DNA from: TMED26 sp002694075
Lineage (GTDB): Bacteria > Pseudomonadota > Alphaproteobacteria > Thalassobaculales > Thalassobaculaceae
Direction of reading: 5' to 3'
DNA length: 20,747 nt
NCBI GenBank assembly: GCA_036160575.1
Contig: JAYYDT010000138.1
Location: forward strand, 1-20,747
Shown: positions 1 through 6,369 of the stretch, piece after piece
Layout of the letters: each line of letters starts with the position of its first letter
Position numbering within the stretch: the first letter of the stretch is position 1
The notes under the pieces: model-generated
What the model was told of the DNA's origin: nothing
The model's input: the letters and a program-made list of their open reading frames with translations, nothing else
Database searches by the model: none
Program-made: the position numbers and the translations under genes

Positions 1-638
1 GTGGTCATGCCCAAATCGGAATGGGCGCCGCAGCGCAATTGGCCCGGCTGAAACGGCCGATCCGGCACCGGGTAATGCAGCATCCGCAATTGCGAGGCGT
101 GGCGCGTCAACTTGGCGGCGAAAAAATCCTCCGGCAGGTCCAAGGCGACGGCGTAAATCCGCGCCAGCAGCCGCGACAGGTCGACCATCGAGGCGTAATA
201 GGCCAGCATGTGGCGACGCAACGTGATCGGCGCCGCCGGCCACAAATTGGGCGCGAAATCGGGATAGGCGAGCGGCCCGGTGTAATAAGGCGTCGCCGGC
301 ACATCGTCGGGACCGATGGCGAAAACTTCCTTGTAGTCGGGCGGCGTGTCGCCGCCGTGCATGCGCGCCAAGGTTTCCTCGCCATAGGGGATGTAGCCGC
401 GATTCTGATCGTTACGCGGTCGCCGCACGGCCAGTTTTTCATGCATCGGCAAATCGAAAAAGGCCAGCGCGCTGGCGTGCAAATCGGCGCCCTCGGCGGG
501 ATCGACGCCATGGCCGTCGACGACCAGAAAGCCAACCGTTTCCCAGGCCGCGGCGACCGCCCGCGCGACGGATGCCTTGCCAGCGGCGGTGCCGGCGCGA
601 AACGGGGTCAGGTCGATCACGGGGATGTCGATGGTCAT
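1..638 (-). CDS. Isopenicillin-N-synthase-like Fe(II)/2OG oxygenase, 3' end outside window
   Basis: Translating the minus strand from the ATG at 638 gives 212 residues with no stop before the window edge, so the C-terminus is missing. The N-terminus has the DIOX_N pattern of this family: IPVIDL at 5-10, then ETVGFLVVDGHGV at 33-45, equivalent to the usual GFF-x-V-x-NHGV. NRGYIPYGEE (79-88) and DYKEVFAIG (101-109) are also typical. GAHSDLG at 204-210 supplies the first two metal ligands, His206 and Asp208. The distal His and the Arg that holds 2-oxoglutarate would lie off the window. A GAGG about ten bases upstream supports the start. Family members hydroxylate, desaturate or cyclise small molecules in the cytoplasm; the substrate here is unknown. 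It lies 71 bases downstream of the exported hydrolase on the same strand, possibly co-transcribed or using its own weak promoter. Family assignment is firm. Confidence 0.88.
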   Translation of the reverse strand, partial: MTIDIPVIDLTPFRAGTAAGKASVARAVAAAWETVGFLVVDGHGVDPAEGADLHASALAFFDLPMHEKLAVRRPRNDQNRGYIPYGEETLARMHGGDTPPDYKEVFAIGPDDVPATPYYTGPLAYPDFAPNLWPAAPITLRRHMLAYYASMVDLSRLLARIYAVALDLPEDFFAAKLTRHASQLRMLHYPVPDRPFQPGQLRCGAHSDLGMT

Positions 639-662
639 CGGCGCCGCGTCCTCATCTGTGGC

Positions 663-691
663 CTTTAAGCTAACCATGAGAGCCGCCGCAA
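663..691 (-). promoter_or_regulatory. Possible sigma70-type promoter for the IPNS-like oxygenase
   Basis: On the minus strand TTGCGG (691-686) is separated by 17 bases from TTAAAG (668-663), about 25 bases before the ATG at 638. Both boxes are partial matches to consensus, so this is a weak candidate. It would allow expression of the oxygenase independently of the upstream hydrolase. Confidence 0.25.
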
Positions 692-704
692 GGTAAATAG
701 ATTA

Positions 705-720
705 GCGCGTTACGACGCGC
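705..720 (-). terminator. Small hairpin at the 3' end of the hydrolase gene
   Basis: GCGCGT and ACGCGC form a perfect 6-bp stem around a 4-base loop. The structure overlaps the hydrolase stop codon (710-712). On the minus-strand transcript it is followed by an A/T-rich stretch (TAATCTATTTA), not a clean U-run. It could be a weak terminator or attenuator between the hydrolase and the downstream oxygenase gene. Confidence 0.25.
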
Positions 721-1738
721 CGCCGGCTCGCCGCGCGGCCTGGAAAAAATCGATGATTTTTTGGATCGCGAAATCGAGATGTTCGCGGCTCCTGCCGGCG
801 CCGGCGCGGTTGGTGATGCATTTGCGCATGACCGTGGCGCGGTCGGTCGGCGTGCCGTCGGCGAAACGCAACTTGCCGTTGGGTGCGCGGATCACCGGAT
901 TATCGGAGCAACCGTTGACCGCCACCCCCTCGACAATGCGGCCATTTTCGCTAAAGAAATGATTGGCCGTCGGGATCAAAAGATAGCTGACCCGCGTGCC
1001 GGCGGCCCGCAGCAGGTCGCGATAAAGCATGCAAGGGGCGGGCGGGTAATGGCTTTCGCCGCCCTTGACGATCAGCACCGGAAAGGAAATCGCGACCGGT
1101 TCCGAGAACATCCCGCAGCCGGGCTCAGCGGCCGCCACCGCGCGCCAGCCTGGCACGTCGCCGATATAACGCGCATCCAAATGTTTCAGGACCGTGCCGC
1201 CGCCGAAACTGAAGCCGGTGAGGAACATGTTGGTGGCGTCAATGCGCGGATGGGCGGCCAGTTTGGCACGCAATTGAGCGACATAGCGATGCGCCTGGGG
1301 GAATTTCTTTTTGTCGCGCGGGCGAATGCCGGTGCCTTCGAAGGCATCCAACACCGCGACCGCGAAGCCGGCGTCGGTGCCCTGTTTGATCAAGCGGGCG
1401 GACAACTCGTCGGTGCGTCCCTGGCCGTTTAAAATTTTTCCGCCGTCGCGGCTGCTGCCATGCTGGGTGATGATCAGCGGCAGTTTGCCGGTGGCGTTTT
1501 TCGGAAAATGCAACTCCGCCGGGATCGGCCGGCGGCCGAAACGCTTCTCGACACCTTGGAAGGTCACGTCCTCGGACGGCACCTGCCATTTCTCCGCCAA
1601 ACTGGCGGCCTGACAGCTTCCCGAGCCCGCGCCAAGGACGATCATCGCCGCTAAACCACACCACGCCAGCGCCCGTTTCTCGCGTGCGTGCGCGGCCGGC
1701 ACGGCCATAACCTTGGATGCGGAACGGACCATTTTCAT
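710..1738 (-). CDS. Exported dienelactone-hydrolase-like alpha/beta hydrolase
   Basis: This 342-residue protein has an N-terminal export signal. A basic n-region of about 24 residues precedes the hydrophobic stretch LAWCGLAAMIVLGAG (24-38), with likely cleavage near residue 44-45. The mature part is an alpha/beta hydrolase of the dienelactone hydrolase clan. QHGSS at 92-96 is the oxyanion-side HG turn, GFSFGGG at 175-181 is the nucleophile elbow (Ser177), and the His is probably His260 in IPTANHFF. The acid may be Glu228 or a nearby residue; I cannot assign it by eye. The predicted mature chain carries four cysteines (208, 236, 277, 307), an even number that would suit disulfides in the periplasm. 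It likely hydrolyses an ester or lactone outside the cytoplasm, substrate unknown. The n-region is long, so a start at Met11 is possible. No strong Shine-Dalgarno is visible. Confidence 0.82.
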   Translation of the reverse strand: MKMVRSASKVMAVPAAHAREKRALAWCGLAAMIVLGAGSGSCQAASLAEKWQVPSEDVTFQGVEKRFGRRPIPAELHFPKNATGKLPLIITQHGSSRDGGKILNGQGRTDELSARLIKQGTDAGFAVAVLDAFEGTGIRPRDKKKFPQAHRYVAQLRAKLAAHPRIDATNMFLTGFSFGGGTVLKHLDARYIGDVPGWRAVAAAEPGCGMFSEPVAISFPVLIVKGGESHYPPAPCMLYRDLLRAAGTRVSYLLIPTANHFFSENGRIVEGVAVNGCSDNPVIRAPNGKLRFADGTPTDRATVMRKCITNRAGAGRSREHLDFAIQKIIDFFQAARRAGGAS

Positions 1739-1932
1739 CTCACGGATGTTTTGACTGTTTCAGACTAACCCCAAAATCCAGGGCGCGGCGTGGAAATAAA
1801 TTTCGAAGCTTACGCGCGGGTGTTTTCGGCCACCGCGCCGGCGGTTTTCGGGCGCGGGCTTGATCCACACGCCGACCGGCGGCAGGATAAATCCGCTCGA
1901 TGACAAGACCACACGCGGCGACAGGGGGCCCC

Positions 1933-2985
1933 ATGGACACGACAGGCGACGGCGATTGGCGGGACCGCTGGTCCCTGGAAGATTTACCGCAACCGACCGA
2001 CGATCCGGCGCGGGCGCGCCTGGATATCGACATTTTCGGCTACTGCCTTTTGCATAACACTGTGCCGGAACCCTTGCTGTCGGCGGTTCGCGCCCGCCTT
2101 GACGACCAGGCGGCGGCGGAAAAGAGCCTTGGTCTGGCGTTTGAGGATGGCGGCCCTCGCCAACAGTGGGGCCAGTTTCGTGACGCCGCGGGACACCTCC
2201 GCGGCAACGCTTTCACCGCCGCCAACGGCGGTATCAACCAGCGGGTTTGGATGTTGGTCAACAAGGGCGCGCCATTCCGCGAGGTGCTGGCCTTGGCGCC
2301 CATGCTTGACGTCGTCGGCCATGTCCTGGGCGAAGAATTTCTGCTGTCCAGCTTCACCGCCAATATCGCCAAGCCGGGTGGTGTGCCGATGGCGCTACAT
2401 ACCGATCAATGGTGGGCGCCGGAGCCGACCCGGCGCGGCCGTCGCCCCTTGCCGGTGGGCTCGATGACGCGCAACCGCTTCGACCATGACGCCGCGCTCG
2501 GCGCGGCGCCGCCGCCAACTCTGGCGCCGGCCGCGGTGTCCAATGTTTTGGTCATGCTCGACGGCATGACCACCGCCAATGGCGGCACCCGTGTGGTGCC
2601 GGGTAGCCATCTGGCCGGCCGCCACCCCGACCCGGCGCGCGACGGCAACGTCGCCACGGTCGCCGCCGAAGGGCCGCCCGGCTGCGCGATCATCACCGAC
2701 GGCCGGCTGTGGCATGGCACCGGCGCCAATACCGGCGACAGCGACCGGGCGGCGTTGATCCTGACCTTTTGTGGCCCGCAATATCGACCGCAAGAAAATT
2801 ACACGCTCGGCACCCGGCCGGAGCTGCTTGACGATTTACCGGCGCGCACCCGTGCCTTGCTGGGCTTCAAAGTGTGGTGGGCCTATGGTCGAACCGGCGA
2901 CCCAACGGTCGACTTCATCGACCCGCGCACGCCCTTGATCGGCGAGTTACATGCCGCCGACGCCGACCCGGCGCAGGCCGACTAA
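1933..2985 (+). CDS. Phytanoyl-CoA dioxygenase (PhyH) family protein
   Basis: This 350-residue enzyme belongs to the Fe(II)/2-oxoglutarate PhyH family. The facial triad is visible as ALHTDQW (His156, Asp158) and LWHGTG (His261), with the 2OG-binding Arg in SDRAAL (Arg272). GGTRVVPGSH at about 217-226 is the usual PhyH strand before the distal His. I chose the ATG at 1933 because AGGGGG at 1923-1928 sits at the right distance. An in-frame ATG at 1900 would add 11 residues but has no ribosome-binding site. PhyH proteins in bacteria hydroxylate varied small molecules, so phytanoyl-CoA should not be assumed as substrate. The gene stands alone on the plus strand, divergent from the exported hydrolase and convergent (31-base gap) with the dehydrogenase gene. 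Family is secure, substrate unknown. Confidence 0.9.
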   Translation: MDTTGDGDWRDRWSLEDLPQPTDDPARARLDIDIFGYCLLHNTVPEPLLSAVRARLDDQAAAEKSLGLAFEDGGPRQQWGQFRDAAGHLRGNAFTAANGGINQRVWMLVNKGAPFREVLALAPMLDVVGHVLGEEFLLSSFTANIAKPGGVPMALHTDQWWAPEPTRRGRRPLPVGSMTRNRFDHDAALGAAPPPTLAPAAVSNVLVMLDGMTTANGGTRVVPGSHLAGRHPDPARDGNVATVAAEGPPGCAIITDGRLWHGTGANTGDSDRAALILTFCGPQYRPQENYTLGTRPELLDDLPARTRALLGFKVWWAYGRTGDPTVDFIDPRTPLIGELHAADADPAQAD

Positions 2986-3016
2986 TGGCGGACTCCCGAC
3001 CGGCGGGCTGGCGCTT

Positions 3017-4021
3017 TCAGACCGCCAGAAACGCCGCGTTTTGGCAATTCCGCGCCTCGCCCGTGCGTAGACGCAGAGCCGCCGTGGCGACCGCCTTGCT
3101 ACGCAAGTCATGCAGGCCCGGCGGGCTGTAGAAGGCGGCATGGGGCGACAACAGGAAACGCCCGGTCAGCCATGCTTCGCCGGCGCCATAGGCGGCCAAA
3201 AGCGGATGGTCGGCGGCCGGCGGTTCGACCGGCCAAACGTCCAAGCCGGCGCCGGCGATGTGGTTGTCCCGAAGCGCCACGTACAACGCGTCGACATCGA
3301 CGATCGGGCCGCGCGCGGTGTTAATCAAAACCGCGCTCGGTTTCATCGCCTGGAAAACCGTCTGATCGATCAGTTTGGCGGTGGTCGCGTTAAGCGGCGC
3401 GTGGACACTAAGGCTATCGGCCATCTCGGCCAAGTCGGTCAAACTCGCCATCCGCCTGAAACCGGTGGCCAGATCCACCCCGTCGGGCAGGTTGGGATCA
3501 TAGAAAGCCACCTCCATATCGAACCCGGCGGCGCGACGGGCCGCCGCCAATCCGATACGGCCGAGGCCGACCACGCCAAAGACGCGGCCGCGCAAGCGGT
3601 CGATGCAGGGATTTTCGGCGTAGCGCCAAGCTCCCGCCGGATCCGCTCGCATGGTGCCATGGTAAAGGCCAAGACCGCGGCGCAAGGCGAGCATCAGGGC
3701 AAGCGCGTGATCGGCCACCTCGGTGGTGCCGTAATCCGGCACAGTGCATACCGCGATGCCGCGCTGACCGAGCGCCTCCAGGTCCAGACCGTCGAAACCG
3801 ACCCCGCCGCGCACAATCACGCGGGCGCGCTGCAGTTTGGGCAGGGCGGCCATCACCACCGCCGTGCCGCGGTAGGTGACAATCCCGTCGGCGGCGGCCC
3901 AAGCGTCATCGGTGACCGCCTCGGGAGTGTCGAAAAACACCACCTCGATCCCGTCGCCGGCGGCGGCGATCTCAATTTCCTCGGTGTCGGCGGCGTGGCG
4001 GTCGGTAACCAGAATTTTCAT
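3017..4021 (-). CDS. D-isomer-specific 2-hydroxyacid dehydrogenase
   Basis: This 334-residue NAD(P)-dependent oxidoreductase has the full family layout. The N-terminal catalytic half contains RGGVGFDGLD (71-80). The inserted Rossmann domain starts with GLGRIG (152-157). Asp175 in FYDP at the end of the second strand suggests NAD over NADP. VHAPLNATT (206-214) and NTARGPIVD (234-242) follow. The catalytic set is Arg237, Glu266 (PVEPP) and His294 (SPHAAF). Length matches the family. It interconverts a 2-hydroxyacid and a 2-oxoacid in the cytoplasm; overall it resembles the CtBP/phosphoglycerate-dehydrogenase-like branch, with no substrate identifiable. AAGGAAA just upstream supports the ATG at 4021. 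It begins 35 bases after the TauD-like gene and is probably its operon partner, perhaps acting on the hydroxylated product or its 2-oxoacid. Confidence 0.92.
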   Translation of the reverse strand: MKILVTDRHAADTEEIEIAAAGDGIEVVFFDTPEAVTDDAWAAADGIVTYRGTAVVMAALPKLQRARVIVRGGVGFDGLDLEALGQRGIAVCTVPDYGTTEVADHALALMLALRRGLGLYHGTMRADPAGAWRYAENPCIDRLRGRVFGVVGLGRIGLAAARRAAGFDMEVAFYDPNLPDGVDLATGFRRMASLTDLAEMADSLSVHAPLNATTAKLIDQTVFQAMKPSAVLINTARGPIVDVDALYVALRDNHIAGAGLDVWPVEPPAADHPLLAAYGAGEAWLTGRFLLSPHAAFYSPPGLHDLRSKAVATAALRLRTGEARNCQNAAFLAV

Positions 4022-4056
4022 AACCCGTTTCCTTCCCTGTGCAGGTCGATGGCCGT

Positions 4057-4926
4057 TCAGCGTACCCGGTCGCCGGCGATTTGAACGCGGCGCATAACCC
4101 GGCGGTGGTCATGAACATCATGCAAGGCCAGATGCTTGACGCAACGATTGTCCCAAAACGCCAACGAACCCACTTGCCAGCGAAAGCGACAGGTGAACTC
4201 CGGGCGATGGCCCCAATCCATTAACCAGTCCAACAAGGGCTGGCTTTCGGCCTCGCTCATGCCCTCGAAACCGATCGCGTAGGAATGGTTGACGAACAGG
4301 CATTTGCGGCCCGTCTCGGGATGGGTGCGGACCACCGGGTGGCTGCTGCGGGTTTCGCGCCAGGCGCCGTCGGTCCGCACCGGGGTCGACCGTTTGCCGC
4401 GCGTCACCGGCGCGTTGGGGCCGGCCACTTTGCGGTCGCTGTGGATGCATTTCAGCCCGGCGAGCAGGGTTTTCATGCCCTCGGACAACCCTTCGTAGGC
4501 GAGATATTGATTGGCGAACAAGGTGTCGCCGCCATAGGGCGGCACGTCGAGGGCGTAGAGCAAGGCGCCCATCGGCGGTTCGGCCATCATGGTGGTGTCG
4601 GTGTGCCATTCCTCGCCGACGATCTTGGTGTCGCCGGGATTGCGGGTGATCGTCACCACCTCCGGGTCATGGTCGCCGGTGTTGAAATTGGGATGGATGA
4701 AAATATCGCCAAAGGCGCGGGCCAAGCGCTTGTGAGCGGCGACGTCGAGCTGTTGGTCGCGGAAAAAGATCACACAATGGTCCAAAAGCGCGGCGCGGAT
4801 TTCCGCTATTACCGCGTCGGTCAACGGCACCGCTAAATCGACCCCGGAAATCTCCGCGCCGAGGGCGGTGGTCAGCGGCGCGACGGTCAGCGCGCCGGCC
4901 CGCCGCCGGCTTGATTGGAGCCCCAT
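4057..4926 (-). CDS. TauD/TfdA family Fe(II)/2OG dioxygenase (copy 1)
   Basis: This 289-residue protein is a complete TauD/TfdA-type dioxygenase. Iron ligands are His108 and Asp110 (EEWHTDTT) and His265 (NRCVKHLA). Arg276 and Arg280 lie 11 and 15 residues after the distal His, the same spacing as His255, Arg266 and Arg270 of E. coli TauD. FFRDQQ (54-59), PPMGALL and GGDTLFANQ are family hallmarks. The enzyme couples 2-oxoglutarate decarboxylation to hydroxylation of a small acid, often next to a sulfonate, sulfate ester, ether or amine; the real substrate is open. GGAGGA at 4936-4931 fixes the start. A good promoter lies at 4958-4987. It leads a two-gene operon with the hydroxyacid dehydrogenase. 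It is a clear paralogue of the gene at 17297-18124. Confidence 0.93.
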   Translation of the reverse strand: MGLQSSRRRAGALTVAPLTTALGAEISGVDLAVPLTDAVIAEIRAALLDHCVIFFRDQQLDVAAHKRLARAFGDIFIHPNFNTGDHDPEVVTITRNPGDTKIVGEEWHTDTTMMAEPPMGALLYALDVPPYGGDTLFANQYLAYEGLSEGMKTLLAGLKCIHSDRKVAGPNAPVTRGKRSTPVRTDGAWRETRSSHPVVRTHPETGRKCLFVNHSYAIGFEGMSEAESQPLLDWLMDWGHRPEFTCRFRWQVGSLAFWDNRCVKHLALHDVHDHRRVMRRVQIAGDRVR

Positions 4927-4957
4927 CTCTTCCTCCGCTCATCGTATGCCTCGCTGA

Positions 4958-4987
4958 AGGATAGGACGAAGCCACCACCGCTGCCAA
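4958..4987 (-). promoter_or_regulatory. Sigma70-type promoter for the TauD/dehydrogenase operon
   Basis: On the minus strand TTGGCA (4987-4982) is followed, after 18 bases, by TATCCT (4963-4958). The expected start of transcription is near 4950, giving a leader of about 25 bases that contains the GGAGGA ribosome-binding site. It lies back-to-back with the plus-strand promoter at 5021-5050. Confidence 0.5.
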
Positions 4988-5020
4988 TCCCAGGGCGCGC
5001 CGTGTCGGCGCGTTCATTAT

Positions 5021-5050
5021 TTGCCAGCCTCAGGTCGCGCCCGCTATGCT
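5021..5050 (+). promoter_or_regulatory. Sigma70-type promoter for the monooxygenase/Grx-DinB operon
   Basis: TTGCCA (5021-5026) is separated by 18 bases from TATGCT (5045-5050), about 39 bases before the ATG at 5089. Box quality and placement are good. No separate promoter is visible before the second gene at 5451. Confidence 0.5.
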
Positions 5051-5088
5051 GCCGGCAAGTCACGATGACCGAAACCGGGGGGACCGAC

Positions 5089-5424
5089 ATGGTGATCACA
5101 ATCGTTCAAATTCCGCGCACCGGCGGCAAGCCGGACAAAGCCACCTCGATCGCCGGGGCCAGCAAAAGCGCGCCGCTCTATCGCGAGGTCAAGGGGCTGA
5201 TCCGCAAAGACTTTCTCAATGGCGAGGACTGCGGCGGCGGCGTTTACCTATGGGAGAGCCGAGCGGCGGCCGAGGCCTGGTTCAACGACGAGTGGTGGGG
5301 TTGGATCGAGGAGCGTTTCGGCGCCCGGCCGACGCTGACCTATTTCGACCATTATGTGACCGTCGACAACGCGGCGGGCGAAATCCGCGTCGACGGGGTG
5401 GCCACGGCCATCGCCGCCGAATAA
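5089..5424 (+). CDS. YdhR-like (ABM-fold) putative monooxygenase
   Basis: This is a 111-residue protein. The arrangement of an N-terminal strand (MVITIVQIP), a helix with REVKGLIRKDF, the strand GGGVYLWESR (49-58), a helix AAAEAWFNDEWWGWIEERFG (60-78) and a final strand TYFDHYVTVDN matches the ferredoxin-like dimeric alpha/beta barrel of YdhR and antibiotic-biosynthesis monooxygenases. The GL-x-x-K and GGxYLWE-x-R-x-xAE patterns are typical of YdhR relatives. Biochemical function is uncertain; some fold members are cofactor-free monooxygenases, others are not enzymes of that kind. A G-rich Shine-Dalgarno (5077-5083) places the start at 5089, although an in-frame ATG at 5064 exists. The gene is 26 bases upstream of the glutaredoxin-DinB fusion and very likely co-transcribed with it. 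Confidence 0.78.
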   Translation: MVITIVQIPRTGGKPDKATSIAGASKSAPLYREVKGLIRKDFLNGEDCGGGVYLWESRAAAEAWFNDEWWGWIEERFGARPTLTYFDHYVTVDNAAGEIRVDGVATAIAAE

Positions 5425-5450
5425 CGCCGCGACAGGGGGAGAATCGAGAA

Positions 5451-6320
5451 ATGAGCCAATTAGACGGCGCCGGGACGCCTGAAAACCTCGCATTACCGCT
5501 AAAAGTCTACTGGCAGCCAGGCTGTTCCAGTTGCCTCAAGACCAAGGAATTTCTGCTCGATCACGGCATGGACTTTCATTCCGTCAATGTGCTCGAGGAC
5601 GATGCCGGTTTCGCCGAACTGCAGGCCCTCGGCGTGCGTCTGGTGCCGGTGGTCGCGCGCGGCCCGGTGTGGGCCAATGGCGCGGTGTTCCGCGATGTCG
5701 CCCAAGTCGCCGGCTTTCCCTATGGCGCGCCCAAGATGTTGGCGCCGGCGGCGATGACCGAAAAGGTCTTGATGATCCTCGACGCCGCCGCGCGCTATTT
5801 GTCCCAAATCCCCGACGACCGGCTGGACGAGGTGCTGCCGGGGCGGCCGCGCTCCTACCGCCAATTGGTCTATCATGTGTTCGACATTCCCAAGGTCTTC
5901 CTCGACCGGGTCGAACATGACGCGCCCTATACCTATGAGGCGTTGAAGTCGATCCTACCGCCGGAAATGGTCAGCAAGGATGACTTGATGACCTATGGCC
6001 GCGCCACCCGCGCGCGCTTCGCCGCCTGGTGGGAGCGGGCCGGCGCCAGCACCGATTTCAATCAGCCGGGCAATGTCTATTACGGTGACGTCACCTTGCA
6101 CGAGGTGCTGGAGCGGACCGGCTGGCACAGCGGCCAACACACGCGGCAAATTATCCTGATGCTGCGCGAAAAACTCGGCATTGAGCCGGACGGCCCGCTG
6201 GTCGATGGCGATTTCGATGGCTTGCCGATGCCTAAAAATGTCTGGGACAACGAGCGCTCGTTTGATGAGGCCGCTTACGCCGATCGCGCCGAAACCTGGG
6301 ACACCGCCAAGACCGGTTGA
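5451..6320 (+). CDS. Glutaredoxin-DinB/YfiT-like fusion protein
   Basis: This 289-residue protein has two parts. Residues 16-95 form a glutaredoxin/thioredoxin-fold domain: the strand LKVYWQPG leads to a Cys25-Ser-Ser-Cys28 redox motif, and RLVPVV at 63-68 provides the cis-proline (Pro66). Residues about 100-245 resemble a DinB four-helix bundle, with the metal-type histidines His142 (VYHV) and the pair His226/His230 (GWHSGQHTRQ). DinB relatives include bacillithiol and mycothiol-dependent transferases and maleylpyruvate isomerases, so a thiol-linked transferase or isomerase with a built-in glutaredoxin is plausible, probably using glutathione in this kind of organism. That function is inference. 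AGGGGGAGA at 5433-5441 fixes the start at 5451; longer in-frame reading upstream overlaps the monooxygenase gene and is not needed. The last 45 residues are a polar tail without recognised domain. Confidence 0.82.
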   Translation: MSQLDGAGTPENLALPLKVYWQPGCSSCLKTKEFLLDHGMDFHSVNVLEDDAGFAELQALGVRLVPVVARGPVWANGAVFRDVAQVAGFPYGAPKMLAPAAMTEKVLMILDAAARYLSQIPDDRLDEVLPGRPRSYRQLVYHVFDIPKVFLDRVEHDAPYTYEALKSILPPEMVSKDDLMTYGRATRARFAAWWERAGASTDFNQPGNVYYGDVTLHEVLERTGWHSGQHTRQIILMLREKLGIEPDGPLVDGDFDGLPMPKNVWDNERSFDEAAYADRAETWDTAKTG

Positions 6321-6360
6321 GCCGGCCACGCCTCAACGGCCGGCGCCGCGGCGCCGGTCG
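6321..6360. terminator. GC-rich overlapping inverted repeats between convergent genes
   Basis: Positions 6340-6357 are a perfect 18-base palindrome, extended to 6337-6360 with one G-T pair. A second inverted repeat pairs GCCGGCC (6321-6327) with GGCCGGC (6338-6344) across ten bases; the two structures overlap and exclude each other. They sit between the stop of the Grx-DinB gene and the 3' end of the amidase. No U-tract follows on either strand, so classical intrinsic termination is doubtful; a folding block against read-through in both directions is possible. Confidence 0.35.
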
Positions 6361-6369
6361 ACATGGCCA

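Noticed and set aside
21..668. Plus-strand frame and a second minus-strand frame (107-535) at the left edge
   Set aside because: Only the minus frame starting at 638 shows family motifs (GHGV, YKEVF, HSD). The other two are Arg/Pro/Gln-rich shadows.
1740..2033. 97-codon minus-strand frame in the divergent intergenic region
   Set aside because: It overlaps the start of the PhyH gene antisense, is Arg/Pro/Ser-rich, and has no ribosome-binding site or family resemblance.
3008..3028. Inverted repeat CTGGCG/CGCCAG at the 3' end of the dehydrogenase
   Set aside because: It has a 6-bp stem with a 9-base loop, lies partly inside the coding sequence, and has no U-run on either strand; too weak to call a terminator.
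3110..4084. 324-codon plus-strand open frame opposite the dehydrogenase
   Set aside because: It is antisense to a complete 2-hydroxyacid dehydrogenase and has no motif of its own.
5046..5450. Upstream in-frame extension of the Grx-DinB gene
   Set aside because: It would overlap the monooxygenase gene in another frame and reads as Arg/Gly/His-rich noise; the start at 5451 has a clear ribosome-binding site.
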